Origin: Burkholderia sp. Bp9143
GTDB taxonomy: Bacteria; Pseudomonadota; Gammaproteobacteria; Burkholderiales; Burkholderiaceae
Reading direction: 5' to 3'
DNA length: 64,000 nt
Assembly (NCBI RefSeq): GCF_003853645.1
Contig: NZ_QTPO01000001.1
Location: 1 to 64,000 of the forward strand
Numbering within the stretch: position 1 is the first letter of the stretch; each line of letters starts with the position of its first letter. The notes under the pieces were generated by a model. It worked only from the letters and a program-made list of their open reading frames with translations, did no database searches and had not been told where the DNA came from. The position numbers and the translations under genes were made by a program. Below, one piece after another: positions 16,417 to 26,468 of this stretch.

Positions 16417-16989
16417 TTACTGCGCCGATGCGAGGTGATGACGCTTAGCGAGTTTCTCCGCGTCCGCGTAGTGCGCCTGCAGGATCGGCAGCGCCTGGCG
16501 TGCGACTTCCTTCAGCTTCGTGTCGCGGCCCGACGCGATTTCGGCCTGGAATGCCGAGATCGCCTTCTGCTCGCCGGCGAGCGCGACCTGCTCGATGTAC
16601 GCCTTGTCGAACTCCGCGCCGCGCAGGTTCTTGATGCTGTCCAGCACGGCCGTGTCGGGATCGTTGGCCGGCACGTCGACGCCGCGCGGGCTGGCCGCGC
16701 GCATCGCCTGGATGATCTTCTCGTCGTCGGTCGACACGCGTTGCGCGAACGCCTTCACCTGGCTGTCCGACGTGCGCGAATCGGCGATGCGTGCGGCGTC
16801 GTGCTGGGTCGACACGGTTTTCGTGCCGTCGGTGATGAAGGTCTGGTCGGCTTCGTGGATGCGCGTCTGCGTGGCGGCGGCCGGTGCGGCCGGCGCCGGT
16901 TGCGCGGTTTGCGCGGTCGCCGTCACGGCGACAAGAAGCAGGCCAGCGGCAGACAATGCAAGGCGCGAGACTTGGGGAAAGCGGTTCAT
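16417..16989 (-). CDS. DUF4142 exported protein
   Basis: A 190-residue protein with a Sec signal (LALSAAGLLLVAVTATAQTAQP) and a Pro/Ala linker. The all-helical DUF4142 domain follows: ADQTFITDGTKTVSTQHDAARIA, then VKAFAQRVSTDDEKI, GAEFDKAYIEQVALAGEQKAISAFQAEI and LKEVARQALPILQAHY. The family has a ferritin-like outline and an unknown periplasmic role, often tied to stress. AAAGGAGG precedes the ATG at 16989. It is monocistronic. Confidence 0.88.
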   Translation of the reverse strand: MNRFPQVSRLALSAAGLLLVAVTATAQTAQPAPAAPAAATQTRIHEADQTFITDGTKTVSTQHDAARIADSRTSDSQVKAFAQRVSTDDEKIIQAMRAASPRGVDVPANDPDTAVLDSIKNLRGAEFDKAYIEQVALAGEQKAISAFQAEIASGRDTKLKEVARQALPILQAHYADAEKLAKRHHLASAQ

Positions 16990-17389
16990 GGGACCTCCTT
17001 TCGATCGGGGCTCTGATTAACGGACGGATCGCGTGATCCGCAGCTGTGCGAGAGAGACCGGGCGCGCCCGGGCCGGAGTCGCTCGCCGCTCTGCCGCGGC
17101 GGCGTTCGAAGTGTTTCCCGGCCCGACTGATTCTAGGAGAGCGGTCCGGTAGCAGGTGCAACCGCGCTGTGGTTTGTGTAACGGTTGGTAAGACGAATCG
17201 ATGGGTGCGCGCGCGGACAGGTAGGGCGTACCTGTCGGGTACATCGCGGCGGCAATTTTTGCGTGCGCGGCGCGCATGAAATCGATGCGAGGTGCTCGCG
17301 TGTCATCGGCGTTTCATCGTCGTGCGGGCAGGGCGTCGCGTGGTTGCTTCACGACGCGTCGAATCGGCCGCGCGATTCGCACGGCACCC
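16990..17389. other. Gene-free stretch with three palindromes
   Basis: No coding region is supported here. Visible symmetric elements are CCGGGCGCGCCCGG at 17058-17071, GACAGGTA/TACCTGTC at 17216-17223 and 17229-17236 (five-base spacer), and GGATC/GATCC at about 17027-17040. The first part must hold the DUF4142 promoter. The GACAGGTA palindrome looks like a dimeric regulator site, but none is assigned. Confidence 0.4.
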
Positions 17390-18013
17390 TCACACGCGAT
17401 CGAGCAGTGCGTCGAGACGCGGCAGCAACGGCGTCGCGCAATGCGCTTGCAACGCGTCGGGGGCCGTGTAACCCCATGCGACGCCCTGAAAGGCGACGCG
17501 CGCACGGCGTGCCGCTTCGGCATCGCGGATTTCGTCGCCGACGTACAGCACGTCGGTGGGCGGGATGCCCGCTTCGCGCACGAGCGCGCGCAGCCGGCGC
17601 GCCTTGCCGAACAGCGGAATGCCGCACGCGAACGTATCGACGCAGCGGCTCGCGTGCGGGCCGAGCCGGTCGCGCACGATGTCCTCGGTGTTCGACGTTG
17701 CGATCGCGATGCGGATGCCGCGTGCGGCGAGCGCGTCGAAGGTCGCGTCGACGCCGGCGAACAGCTTCACGTGCGCGATGCGCGGACGCATCAGCCGCCG
17801 CATGTCGATCGTCACGCGCGGCACCTTCCACATCGGCACCTCGAGCGCGCGGATGATCTCGCGCGCCGACATGCCGCGCAGCGCGGGGCGCAGCTCGGGC
17901 GTCGCGTCGCGAAAGCCGTGCAGGCGCGATGCCTCCGTCAGCGCCGCGAGAAAGCAGTCGAGCGAATCGGCGAGCGTGCCGTCGAAGTCGAACGCGATGA
18001 GTCGATAGGGCAT
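17390..18013 (-). CDS. HAD-superfamily phosphatase (phosphoglycolate phosphatase-like)
   Basis: A 207-residue hydrolase. Motif I is AFDFDGTLADS with Asp9 as nucleophile and Asp11 as acid/base. Motif II is IAIATSNTEDIV, the motif III lysine lies in FGKARRLRALV, and motif IV is LYVGDEIRDAEAARRA. A helical cap lies between motifs I and II. It dephosphorylates a small cytosolic metabolite; the GVAWGY ending is common in Gph-like proteins. The start at 18013 is the only ATG directly before motif I. Confidence 0.88.
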   Translation of the reverse strand: MPYRLIAFDFDGTLADSLDCFLAALTEASRLHGFRDATPELRPALRGMSAREIIRALEVPMWKVPRVTIDMRRLMRPRIAHVKLFAGVDATFDALAARGIRIAIATSNTEDIVRDRLGPHASRCVDTFACGIPLFGKARRLRALVREAGIPPTDVLYVGDEIRDAEAARRARVAFQGVAWGYTAPDALQAHCATPLLPRLDALLDRV

Positions 18014-18175
18014 GAGGCGATGCGGGAGGTTGATCGAGCAGGCGACGATATCATCGAATCGGGCTACGTTGGCTGCACGATTCCTTGATGTGCATGTCAG
18101 GTCGGGCGTCGCTTGTGGCCCGGCCCACACCGCGCTATCGTTGCTGCTCCGCCCCGATCCTTCCGGAGAGCCGAC

Positions 18176-18619
18176 GTGCCCGCAGCCACCCCCGCCACGC
18201 TGAGATTTTCCACCGACAAGCGCGAACTCGACATCGATGCGATCTTCGAATTCCTGCATCGCGATGCGTACTGGTCGCAGGGCATTCCGCGCGACGTCGT
18301 CGAGCGTGCGATCGAAGGCTCGCTGTGCTTCGGCGCGTATGTCGACGACCGGCTCGTCGGGTTCGCGCGGCTCGTGACCGACCACGCGACGTTCGCGTAC
18401 CTGTGCGACGTGTTCGTCTTGCCGGCCGAACGCGGCAATGGCTACGGCCGTGCGCTGATCGACCACGTATTCGCGCAGCAGATGGTGCAGAGCCTGCGCC
18501 GCATCATGCTCGTGACGACCGACGCGCACGCGCTGTACCGGCCGGTCGGTTTTGGGCCGTCCGCGAATCCCGAGCGGCTGATGGAGATCCGCCGTCCCGA
18601 TATCTACGCGAAACGCTGA
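18176..18619 (+). CDS. GNAT-family N-acetyltransferase
   Basis: A 147-residue acetyltransferase. The central block LVTDHATFAYLCDVFVLPAERGNGYGRALIDHVFAQ holds the RGNGYG acetyl-CoA loop. It is followed by LMLVTTDAHALYRPVGFGPSANPERLMEI (first residues approximate), as in the small YjgM/AAC-like proteins of proteobacteria. A GTG at 18176 with GGAG seven bases upstream is preferred over an ATG at 18113, which would add a non-homologous extension. Substrate unknown. Confidence 0.85.
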   Translation: MPAATPATLRFSTDKRELDIDAIFEFLHRDAYWSQGIPRDVVERAIEGSLCFGAYVDDRLVGFARLVTDHATFAYLCDVFVLPAERGNGYGRALIDHVFAQQMVQSLRRIMLVTTDAHALYRPVGFGPSANPERLMEIRRPDIYAKR

Positions 18620-18684
18620 CGCGCGGCGAGCGCATACGAACGCATACAATACGCGCTTTCGTTTTTGCCGAAAGGAAGCAGATC

Positions 18685-18903
18685 ATGACCGAACAGGAAG
18701 CCGAACAGCTCGCCACGCATCGTCACTACAAGGGCGGGCTGTATCGCTACATCGGCGTCGCCCGTCATTCCGAAACCGAGGAGTCGGTGGTCGTGTACGA
18801 GCATCTGTGGCCGCATGCGCGCGGCCTGTGGGTACGGCCGGAAGCGATGTTCAACGAGAACCTTCCGGACGGCACGCCGCGGTTTCGCAAGCTGCGCGAC
18901 TGA
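18685..18903 (+). CDS. DUF1653 small protein
   Basis: A 72-residue protein with the DUF1653 sequence HYKGGLYRYIGVARHSETEESVVVYEHLW, then LWVRPEAMFNE and RFRKL. The domain is a small beta barrel with no known activity. AAAGGAAG precedes the ATG. It follows the GNAT gene by 65 bases and may be co-transcribed. Confidence 0.88.
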   Translation: MTEQEAEQLATHRHYKGGLYRYIGVARHSETEESVVVYEHLWPHARGLWVRPEAMFNENLPDGTPRFRKLRD

Positions 18904-18978
18904 GTTGCACGGCCAGGTGGAGCTGAGCGGCAGCACGCGGCCCACGCGTCGTCGCCGCTCGGCGCGACTCCACCGGCA

Positions 18979-20190
18979 CTACGCACCGGCCAGCGCCTTC
19001 GTCAATTCGGGCGGCGCGTGCGCGACCGTCACCTTCGGCGTGCCATGCCACGCCGCGAGCTTCTTCACGGCCTTCGCGACGTCGGCCGCGAGCCCCGTGC
19101 CGAACCGCACGCCCGGCTCGACATGCACCGCCTTCAATTCGAACGTGCCGAGCGCGCGATGCGCTTTCGCGTCGACGCGCCCGATCAGCCGGCCGCGATG
19201 CAGCACCGGCAGGCAGAAATAGCCGTAGCGCCGCTTGTGCGCGGGCGTGTAGCACTCGATCGTGTAGTCGAACCCGAACAGCGTCGATGCGCGCCGCCGG
19301 TCCCACACCACCGGATCGAACGGCGACAGCAACGTCGTGACCGTCGAGCGCAGCGTGTCGGCCGCGGCGGCCGGCAGCAGCGCTTCGAGCGCGCGATGCA
19401 CGTAGGCCGGCTCCTTCCAGTCGGCGATCTCTACAGGAATCAGCTCGCCCGCGTCCGCGAGCCGCTCGAGCTCCGCGCGGTACGAACGGCGCGGCAGCCG
19501 ATAGTAATCGGCCACCCAGTCCGCGCGCACGATGCCGAGCGCGCGGCACGTGTAGTCGAGCAGCGCGGGCAGCACCGTGTCACGCGGCGGCAGGTCGCGC
19601 GCATCGTCCCAGCCGGGCAGCACGCGCTCCCGCACGTCGTAGATGCGCTGGAAATTGCGGCGCTCGGACACCATCAGGTGACCGGTCGTGAACAGCACTT
19701 CCAGATGCTTTTTCTCGGGCTTGCGGTCCCACCATCCGTTGCCTTTCGCACCGTCTTCGCGAATGAAATCCGCCGATCGCACGGGGCCTTCGTCGCGAAT
19801 CCGCGCGAGCAACCGCTCGATGTCGGCGCGGTTCCGCGCGTGCCAGTCGGCCGCGTATTTCCAGCCCATCCCCGACGGATCGAGCATCTTGTAGCGCATC
19901 AACCCGAATTGCTCGACCGGCAGGAAGCATGCTTCGTGCGACCAGTATTCGAACAGGCGCGCCTCGGCGAGATGTTCGTCGAGCCACTGCGGGGTGAAAT
20001 CGCCGAGACGGCTGAACAGCACGAGATACGGGCTGCGCGCGACGACGTGAATCGTATCGATCTGTAACTGCGCCATCCGGCGGATCGTGTCGAGCACGTC
20101 GGCCTTGGTGGCCTTGCGGCGGGGCGGGGTCAGCAGGCCCTGCGCGGCGAGATGCAGCGCGCGGGCGGCGGCGGGCGAGAGCGTAAGCAT
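18979..20190 (-). CDS. Winged-helix DNA glycosylase, YcaQ/AlkZ family
   Basis: A 403-residue HTH_42 family protein. The N-terminal region has AQLQIDTIHVVARSPYLVLFSRLGDF. The QID triad at Gln43-Asp45 corresponds to the QxD motif that E. coli YcaQ uses to unhook interstrand crosslinks. Later family blocks are YWSHEACFLPVE, SPFDPVVWDRRRASTLFGFDY and YGYFCLPVLHRGRLIGRVDAKA. It probably removes alkylated or crosslinked bases. It is transcribed toward the DUF1653 gene. Confidence 0.85.
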   Translation of the reverse strand: MLTLSPAAARALHLAAQGLLTPPRRKATKADVLDTIRRMAQLQIDTIHVVARSPYLVLFSRLGDFTPQWLDEHLAEARLFEYWSHEACFLPVEQFGLMRYKMLDPSGMGWKYAADWHARNRADIERLLARIRDEGPVRSADFIREDGAKGNGWWDRKPEKKHLEVLFTTGHLMVSERRNFQRIYDVRERVLPGWDDARDLPPRDTVLPALLDYTCRALGIVRADWVADYYRLPRRSYRAELERLADAGELIPVEIADWKEPAYVHRALEALLPAAAADTLRSTVTTLLSPFDPVVWDRRRASTLFGFDYTIECYTPAHKRRYGYFCLPVLHRGRLIGRVDAKAHRALGTFELKAVHVEPGVRFGTGLAADVAKAVKKLAAWHGTPKVTVAHAPPELTKALAGA

Positions 20191-20321
20191 CGGAGCGGCA
20201 GCTGAGGGTGGCGGGCGGGCACCACTTTAGCGCGAAAGCGGCACACGTGTGCGACGCGCGCACGCGACGCGTCTGACAATGGTTGACAGATGCGCGGCGC
20301 GACTTTCCTTATAGTGCAGTC

Positions 20322-20490
20322 ATGGCGCGACGAAATATGCGCGCAACGATTCGGCTTCCGACGCACATATGTCAATGGCACGCAGGAAGCAGATCCGGGA
20401 TTCTCAACCCCCAACGAGAGACCCGGAGCCCTGAGCGGACATCCATGCGGCTGTGCACCGGCCCCGTGTGGATGTCCGCTGATTTTTTCT
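20322..20490 (+). ncRNA. Candidate small RNA between the YcaQ-like and DHA2 genes
   Basis: On the plus strand a TTGACA (20283-20288) and a TATAGT (20310-20315) are followed, about 170 bases later, by a strong intrinsic terminator. There is no plus-strand gene for that terminator to serve, because both flanking genes run on the minus strand. Within the segment, TCCGGG (20394-20399) pairs with CCCGGA (20422-20427), and inside it TCTC (20402-20405) pairs with GAGA (20416-20419) around the C-rich loop AACCCCCAAC. The 21-base promoter spacer is too long to be ideal, so the exact 5' end is uncertain. Confidence 0.5.
20434..20488 (+). terminator. Rho-independent terminator
   Basis: AGCGGACATCCA (20434-20445) pairs perfectly with TGGATGTCCGCT (20469-20480), followed by GATTTTTT. 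There is no A-run on the other side, so it acts on plus-strand transcription only. Confidence 0.85.
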
Positions 20491-20548
20491 GTTTTTCCGG
20501 TTTTTCCGCCGCCTGCCTTTTCCCCGCCAGACTGCCCATTTATTGCCG

Positions 20549-21964
20549 CTATTGCCGCTTGCCGCGCGCGACTTCGTCGCCGGCGCCGGGCGGCAGCCGC
20601 CGCGTGATCGGAATCGACGCGAACGAACACAGCCCGACCACGACGAACGCGGGCCAGAAATCCGACCACACCATCGTCTGATGCCCCTGCAGCCAGTGCG
20701 ACACGTGCAGCACGAGGCCGGCGACCGTCACGCCGAGCCCGAGCGACATCTGCTGCACGACGCTGCCGAGGCTCGTCGCGCGACCTGCGTCGGCCTGCGA
20801 GATATCCGCGTAGATCATCGAATTGAGGCTCGTGAACTGCAGCGCGGGGAAGATGCCGCCGACCAGCACGATCGTCCAGATCGCCCAGGTCGCCATGCCC
20901 GGATGGAACAGGCCGTACGCGGCGATCGCGAGACCGGCGAACGCGGCGTTGTAGATCAGCACCGTGCGAAAGCCGAAGCGGCGCAGCGTATGGGTGGCCG
21001 TCGAGCGGCTCACCGCGCCGCCGAACGCGGATGCGCAGGTGATCAGCCCGGAGTGGAACGCGCTCATCCCGAGGCCTTCCTGCAGTGCGAGCGGCAGCAG
21101 GAACGGCACCGCACCGAGGCCGATACGGAACAGCGACCCGCCGACCACGCTCGCGTGGTAGGTCGGGATCTTCAGGAAACTGAGGTCGAGCACCGGCCGT
21201 TCCTTGCGGCGCGCGTACGGCACGTAGAGCGCGAGCATCACCGCGCCGGCCACGCACATCATGATCGCGTTGCCGCGCGACGTGAGCGAGCCGTCGATCA
21301 GCGTGAGGCCCATCAGCAGCAGCGCGGCGCCGCTCGCCGACAGCAGGAAGCCGAACCAGTCGAGCGGACCGGGATCGGCCTCGTGCGTGTTCGCGATGTG
21401 CTTGCTCGCGAGGTAGATCCCGTAGATGCCGATCGGCACGTTGATGAAGAAGATCATCCGCCAGTGCAGGTAGGTCGTGATGAAGCCGCCGACGAGCGGC
21501 CCGACCGTGGGCCCGAACAGCGCGGGAATCGCGAGGTAGTTCATCGCGCGCACGAGTTCGGAGCGCGGCACCGCGCGGAAGATGATGATCCGGCCGACCG
21601 GCACCATCATCGCGCCGCCGACGCCCTGCACGAAGCGCGCGAACGTGAGCACGCCGAGGGAGTTGGCGGCCGCGCACATCAGCGAGCCGGCGACGAAGAT
21701 GCCGATCGCGGTGCGGAAGACGGAACGTGCGCTGAAGCGATCGGCAAGCCATCCGCAGATCGGGATGAATACGCCGAGGCCGACCACGTAGGCCGTGATC
21801 GCAATGTTCAGTGTGACGGGATTGTGCCCGAAGTCCCTCGCCATCGCGGGCAGTGCGGTGACGATGATGTTGGCGTCGACGCTTTCCATGAACAACGCAC
21901 AGGCAACGATGAGCGGTGCTAGAAAGACGGGCGACATGGGCAGGGCGCGCGGTAAAGACGCCAT
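20549..21964 (-). CDS. DHA2-family MFS multidrug exporter
   Basis: A 471-residue inner-membrane protein with about 14 helices, the EmrB/QacA type. The first helix carries [18 protein letters not shown]. Motif A is [13 protein letters not shown] and motif C is [32 protein letters not shown]. The latter holds the antiporter glycine/proline pattern and the [10 protein letters not shown] block of DHA2 proteins. It would export hydrophobic toxicants by proton antiport. An ATG at 21964 is used; a GTG at 21973 and an ATG at 21937 are alternatives. No EmrA-like adaptor is adjacent. It is divergent from treA. Confidence 0.88.
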   Translation of the reverse strand: MASLPRALPMSPVFLAPLIVACALFMESVDANIIVTALPAMARDFGHNPVTLNIAITAYVVGLGVFIPICGWLADRFSARSVFRTAIGIFVAGSLMCAAANSLGVLTFARFVQGVGGAMMVPVGRIIIFRAVPRSELVRAMNYLAIPALFGPTVGPLVGGFITTYLHWRMIFFINVPIGIYGIYLASKHIANTHEADPGPLDWFGFLLSASGAALLLMGLTLIDGSLTSRGNAIMMCVAGAVMLALYVPYARRKERPVLDLSFLKIPTYHASVVGGSLFRIGLGAVPFLLPLALQEGLGMSAFHSGLITCASAFGGAVSRSTATHTLRRFGFRTVLIYNAAFAGLAIAAYGLFHPGMATWAIWTIVLVGGIFPALQFTSLNSMIYADISQADAGRATSLGSVVQQMSLGLGVTVAGLVLHVSHWLQGHQTMVWSDFWPAFVVVGLCSFASIPITRRLPPGAGDEVARGKRQ

Positions 21965-22256
21965 TATGCCCACAATGTGGTCGTTGCGTCACGTGAGACA
22001 ACGCTTGTTCCGCATGTTGCAACAGTCGTTCCTGTTACCGTGCGCGGAAAAAGAGACGACCGCGGCTGATGACATGACACATGACGCGCGCCTGCGGGCC
22101 CGGCCGCGAAACTTGCGTGCGATGCGCGTTTCGTGCGACAGTCGGAGCTCATCTGCGGAACACAACGACGCGCATCGATCGACGGCCATCGAGACGAGCG
22201 CACGCGCGAACGAGACCCCTGCCGATCCACTCACCATCGAAAGGAGGGGACACGTC

Positions 22257-23972
22257 ATGACGTTACGTCGTGCCGCATCGACCGCATCGCATCCTGCCTC
22301 GCATCCGCCCGTGCCCGCGCCGCGTCTGCGCTGGGCTGCCATTCTCGCCGTCGCTTACCTCGCCGTCGCCGGTTGCGCCGCGCAAGCCGACAGTGCCAAT
22401 CAAGCCGCGATGCAGGCAGCCAGCCAGTCCGCCGCGCCCGCCACGGCGGCGCTCGCGAGCCCGGCCTCCGGCACGCTGCTGCCGCCGCCGAGCCAGCTCT
22501 ACGGCGACCTGTTCGTCGCGGTGCAGACCGCCCAGCTCTATCCCGACCAGAAGACCTTCGTCGACGCGACGCCCAACGCCGATCCGGCGACGATCGTGCA
22601 GTTGTATCAGCAACAGAAGTCGCAGCCGGGCTTCTCGCTGAAGGCGTTCGTCGACCAGTACTTCACGCCGCCGCCGGAGGGCGGGGTCACGCCGCCGGCG
22701 AACCAGACACTGCGTCAGCACATCGACTGGCTGTGGCCGCAGCTCACGCGCACCAGCGCGACGGTGCCGCCATACGGCTCGCTGATCCCGATGCCGAAGC
22801 CGTACGTGGTGCCGGGCGGCCGCTTCCGCGAAGGCTACTACTGGGATACCTATTTCACGATGCTCGGGCTGCAGGTGTCGGGGCGCGAGGATCTCGTCGA
22901 CGACATGCTCGACAACTTCGCGCATCTGATCGACACGATCGGCCACATCCCGAACGGCAACCGCACGTACTACGCGAGCCGCTCGCAGCCGCCGTTCTTC
23001 GCTTACATGGTTACGCTCGCCGCGCAGGCGGAAGGCGACAAGGTCTACCAGAAGTACCTGCCGGCGCTGCGCAAGGAGCATGCGTACTGGATGCAGGGCG
23101 AAAGCACGACGCCGCGCGGGCAGGCCGCGCGCAACGTGGTCGCGATGCCGGACGGCGCGGTGCTGAACCGCTACTGGGACGCGAGCGACACGCCGCGCGA
23201 CGAGTCGTATCTCGAGGATGTGACGACCGCGAAGGCCGTGCCGAATCGCCCCGCGAACGAGGTGTACCGCGACCTGCGCGCGGGCGCCGAAAGCGGCTGG
23301 GACTACAGCTCGCGCTGGTTCGGCGACGGCAGGACGCTCGCGACGATCCGCACGACGTCGATCGTGCCGGTGGACCTGAACAGCCTGATGTTCCATCTCG
23401 AGACGACGATCGTGAAGGGCTGCACGGTCACGCACGACGTCGCGTGCGTCGCGGACTTTTCCGGACGGGCGGCGCGGCGCGCGGCCGCGATCAACCACTA
23501 TCTGTGGAACCGCCGCGGCTATTACGGCGACTACGACTGGCCGTTGCGCAAGCCGCGCGACGGCGTGACGGCCGCCGCGCTGTATCCGCTGTTCGCGGGT
23601 GTCGCCTGGCCCGAGCGCGCGAAGGCGACCGCGCGCGAGGTGCGCAAGACGCTGCTGCAGCCGGGCGGCCTCGCGACGACGACCGAGAACACGGGCCAGC
23701 AGTGGGATGCGCCGAACGGCTGGGCGCCGCTGCAGTGGATCGCGATCGACGGGCTGCGCCGTTACGGCGAACCGGCGCTCGCGAAGGACATCGGCACGCG
23801 CTTCCTGGCCGACGTGAAGCATGTGTATGCAACCGAAGGCAAGCTCGTCGAGAAGTACGTGGTCGAAGGCGCCGGCGCGGGCGGCGGCGGGGGCGGCGAA
23901 TATCCGCTGCAGGACGGTTTCGGCTGGACCAACGGCGTCACGCTGAAACTGCTCGGGCTGTATGGCGAGTGA
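22257..23972 (+). CDS. treA: Periplasmic trehalase (GH37)
   Basis: A 571-residue trehalase. The N-terminus has a basic stretch and a hydrophobic core ending LAVAGCAAQ, which fits a lipoprotein or Sec signal. Both GH37 signatures are present: [15 protein letters not shown] (residues about 190-205) and [13 protein letters not shown] near 485. The glycine-rich tail [24 protein letters not shown] is also typical. It hydrolyses trehalose to two glucose molecules in the periplasm. AAGGAGG sits ten bases before the ATG. It is convergent with an OprB-type sugar porin, so sugar uptake and processing are side by side. Confidence 0.93.
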   Translation: MTLRRAASTASHPASHPPVPAPRLRWAAILAVAYLAVAGCAAQADSANQAAMQAASQSAAPATAALASPASGTLLPPPSQLYGDLFVAVQTAQLYPDQKTFVDATPNADPATIVQLYQQQKSQPGFSLKAFVDQYFTPPPEGGVTPPANQTLRQHIDWLWPQLTRTSATVPPYGSLIPMPKPYVVPGGRFREGYYWDTYFTMLGLQVSGREDLVDDMLDNFAHLIDTIGHIPNGNRTYYASRSQPPFFAYMVTLAAQAEGDKVYQKYLPALRKEHAYWMQGESTTPRGQAARNVVAMPDGAVLNRYWDASDTPRDESYLEDVTTAKAVPNRPANEVYRDLRAGAESGWDYSSRWFGDGRTLATIRTTSIVPVDLNSLMFHLETTIVKGCTVTHDVACVADFSGRAARRAAAINHYLWNRRGYYGDYDWPLRKPRDGVTAAALYPLFAGVAWPERAKATAREVRKTLLQPGGLATTTENTGQQWDAPNGWAPLQWIAIDGLRRYGEPALAKDIGTRFLADVKHVYATEGKLVEKYVVEGAGAGGGGGGEYPLQDGFGWTNGVTLKLLGLYGE

Positions 23973-24008
23973 CGCGCGGCGTGCGTGGCACGCCGGCATC
24001 TGAACGCG

Positions 24009-24048
24009 CACGGGCCGGATCGCCGCGCAAGCGGCAGTCCGGCCCGTG
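24009..24048. terminator. Stem-loop between convergent treA and the porin gene
   Basis: CACGGGCCGGA (24009-24019) pairs perfectly with TCCGGCCCGTG (24038-24048). It lies in the 91-base gap between the two convergent stops and can serve both directions, although T-runs are weak. Confidence 0.65.
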
Positions 24049-24063
24049 TCGCATGCGCGGGTG

Positions 24064-25551
24064 TCAGAACGTGATCGTCGTGCGCACGCCGATCACCGTT
24101 TCGTCGCCGATGCGCGCGCCGGCCGCATTCGGGTTCGGGATGCCGCCGCCCGGCCGGAAGAAGTGCTGCAGGTCGGCCTGCAGCTGCCACCACGGCGCGA
24201 CCTGGTACTGGTAAGTCGCCTCGATCACCGTTTCCGCGCGGCGCACCGGATAGCCGGGCGTCGTATAGGTGCCGGTGTCGCCGTCGAGCGCACGTGCATG
24301 CGAGCCGATCTTCGCGTAGCCGACCGCGATGCCGGCCGTATCGTTGTCGCGGCCCTTGAACGGCGCCTTGAGCGTCACGCCCGCATTCGCCGCGAAATCG
24401 ACGATGTTGCGATCGCCCGGCGCGCCCATCACGCGCGCGAACACGCCGACCGAGCGCGGGCTGTCCGCCGACGGCCGCCACACCATCTGATCCGCGACCG
24501 CATAGAAACCGTAATTGCCGCGATGCGTGGCGGGAATCCCGTTGCTGGCCGGATTCGCGAGCGACAGCCCGTCGGTGCCGACGCGCGGGTCGTTCGCGTG
24601 CTGCGACTGATACCAGAAGCCGAGCTTGTACGTGCCCGGCAGGCCGGCCAGTTGCGGCGCCTTCGGATCGGCGGGCGGCGCGTTCAGCGCGTACTGGAGT
24701 TCGCCGATCACGAACGCACCGCTGCGCAGGTTGAAGTTGGTGCCGTGCGCGTTCAGCACCTGCGCGTCGCCGTCGCTGCGGCCGGCCGGATTGCCGTCGA
24801 ACAAGCCGACCAGCGCGGTCCACGCGTCGGCCGGCTTCACGCGCAGCCGCACGCCGAGCGACGACAGCGGATACGCGGGGCCGCCGGACGGCAGGTCGGT
24901 CGACGGCAGCACGGGCCAGCCGAACGTCGCGTTCATGAACGTCGCCGCGTACTGGCTCACCATGAATTCCTGGTCGACGCTCTGCTGGCCGACCTTCACG
25001 TCGGCCTTGCCGTCGAGGAGCGCCTGCTGGTACCAGAGTTCCCACAGGCGCGTCGTCGAATTCGCCTCGATGCCGGTCGCGGTCTGCAGTGTCCGCAAAT
25101 AGCGCTGCGTGAGGTTGGTGCCGTGGATCTGCAGCGCCGATACGTTGAACGTGCCGCCCGGCAGCCCGATCGCCTTCTCCGTATCGACGTTGAAGCCGAA
25201 TTGCGTGAGCCCCTGATAGGCGCCGCCGCGCTGCGTGCCGCCCGCGGCGTTGTACAGGTATTCGCTGGTTTCCTGCAGGTTCAGCGTGACGCCGTGATCG
25301 CCGAGCACGTCACGCAGGCCGCCCATGTTGCCGAGCAGGTTCGAACGTTCCCAGAAACCGGTGGGAGCGGGCGCGGCGGCATCGGCGGCCTGTGCGGGGG
25401 CGGCGGCAGCGTCGCTGGCACCGGCCGCCGGTTCGGCCGCGGCCGGCGACGACGATTGCGCGAACGCGGGCGCGGCGGCGAGCGACAGCAACAGCGCGGC
25501 GAGCGCGTCGAGGCGCGGTGTGCGCCGTGCGGATTCGAAGCGGTTCTTCAT
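24064..25551 (-). CDS. oprB: Carbohydrate-selective porin, OprB family
   Basis: A 495-residue outer-membrane protein. The signal peptide ends APAFA|QSSS and is followed by about 45 Ala/Pro-rich residues. The barrel begins GFWERSNLLGNMGGLRDVLGDHGVTLNLQETSEYLYN, the classic OprB opening. Internal marks are QIHGTNLTQRYL and PGTYKLGFWYQSQ. It ends ETVIGVRTTITF with a terminal Phe, as needed for barrel insertion. It probably admits glucose or other sugars. The start at 25551 gives the full signal; the frame is open further upstream without similarity. Confidence 0.9.
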   Translation of the reverse strand: MKNRFESARRTPRLDALAALLLSLAAAPAFAQSSSPAAAEPAAGASDAAAAPAQAADAAAPAPTGFWERSNLLGNMGGLRDVLGDHGVTLNLQETSEYLYNAAGGTQRGGAYQGLTQFGFNVDTEKAIGLPGGTFNVSALQIHGTNLTQRYLRTLQTATGIEANSTTRLWELWYQQALLDGKADVKVGQQSVDQEFMVSQYAATFMNATFGWPVLPSTDLPSGGPAYPLSSLGVRLRVKPADAWTALVGLFDGNPAGRSDGDAQVLNAHGTNFNLRSGAFVIGELQYALNAPPADPKAPQLAGLPGTYKLGFWYQSQHANDPRVGTDGLSLANPASNGIPATHRGNYGFYAVADQMVWRPSADSPRSVGVFARVMGAPGDRNIVDFAANAGVTLKAPFKGRDNDTAGIAVGYAKIGSHARALDGDTGTYTTPGYPVRRAETVIEATYQYQVAPWWQLQADLQHFFRPGGGIPNPNAAGARIGDETVIGVRTTITF

Positions 25552-25661
25552 GCGGGCTCCGTTATTCGATTGATTAGTTAGGCTGAAGAAATGGAAACGT
25601 GAAGCGATGGAGCAGGGGCGGGCGACGGCGCGCAGGCACACGGCGCGTTCCGCGCAGCCGG

Positions 25662-25931
25662 TTACGGCAGCCAGCCGCCGATCCGCCATACCTGCGCGAA
25701 GCCGAGGCGCGACGCGGTCGTGCAGAGCAGCGCGACGAGCACGACGGCAGCCGCCATCGCGCCGACCAGCGCGCAGTCGAGCGGCCGGGGCGCCGCCGAC
25801 AGGGGCGCGAGCGCGGTGCCGCGCCAGTTGCCGAGCGTGTGGGCGAGTGGCGAAAGGACCGAAACGAACGAGCGGTCGCACGCGACGCGAGCGAATCGCT
25901 TGAGTCTGACCGCGAACGATTGAAAGAACAT
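25662..25931 (-). CDS. Small predicted membrane protein
   Basis: An 89-residue ORF with GGAGG six bases before the ATG at 25931. The first 60 residues are basic and moderately hydrophobic (MFFQSFAVRLKRFARVACDRSF). Residues about 63-80 (CALVGAMAAAVVLVALLCTT) form one transmembrane helix near the C-terminus. I do not recognise it. It lies 110 bases upstream of the porin gene on the same strand and may be co-transcribed. The good ribosome site and the helix are the only evidence that it is real. Confidence 0.45.
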   Translation of the reverse strand: MFFQSFAVRLKRFARVACDRSFVSVLSPLAHTLGNWRGTALAPLSAAPRPLDCALVGAMAAAVVLVALLCTTASRLGFAQVWRIGGWLP

Positions 25932-26468
25932 GACGTGCCTCCGTCCGGTCCGGCGCATGCCGGACGACGTGATCGAGCGCGGGTGCATGATGCGACCGGC
26001 GATCGGCGGTTGGAACGTAACGGAGCGTGCGACACGGACAATCCGGCGATGCCGGCCCGGGAGGAAGCGCGCTAACCCGACGAATGCGAGCTAGCGGCGA
26101 ATGACATGCGTCTGGCTGCTATCTCGCGATGGCTTGGCCGGCCTGGACCGGCATCGAACTGCAACTGGAGCATGTGTCCACGAAGGGACTCCCTTGATGA
26201 ATTGCGGCGGATTGTAGTCGCGAGTTTTGCTGCGGTGCAAGCAAAAAAGGCGGCGACGTTGCGCATCTCGCACCGCCAGCGCCGCCATGCCCGGGCCGGT
26301 CGATGCACGGCACGACCGCCCGCCGGCGGTGCGCGGCGACTGTTGCTCGCACGCATCGGCGGCGCATGCGGTCCGACGCGCTGAAAGGTTGCGGCGCGTC
26401 ATTTGGGGCGCGAATCTTTCAGTTCGCATGAGCCCGAAAAAATATTCCGTCAAGCCCGCTTCAAAGGG
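25932..26468. other. Gene-free stretch upstream of the transporter leader
   Basis: I see no gene supported in either direction. Open frames here are Arg/Ala/Pro-rich and lack ribosome sites. CTGAAAG (26382-26388) and CTTTCAG (26415-26421) form an inverted repeat of unknown meaning. GC content falls near 26430-26460, just before a good promoter. Confidence 0.5.
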
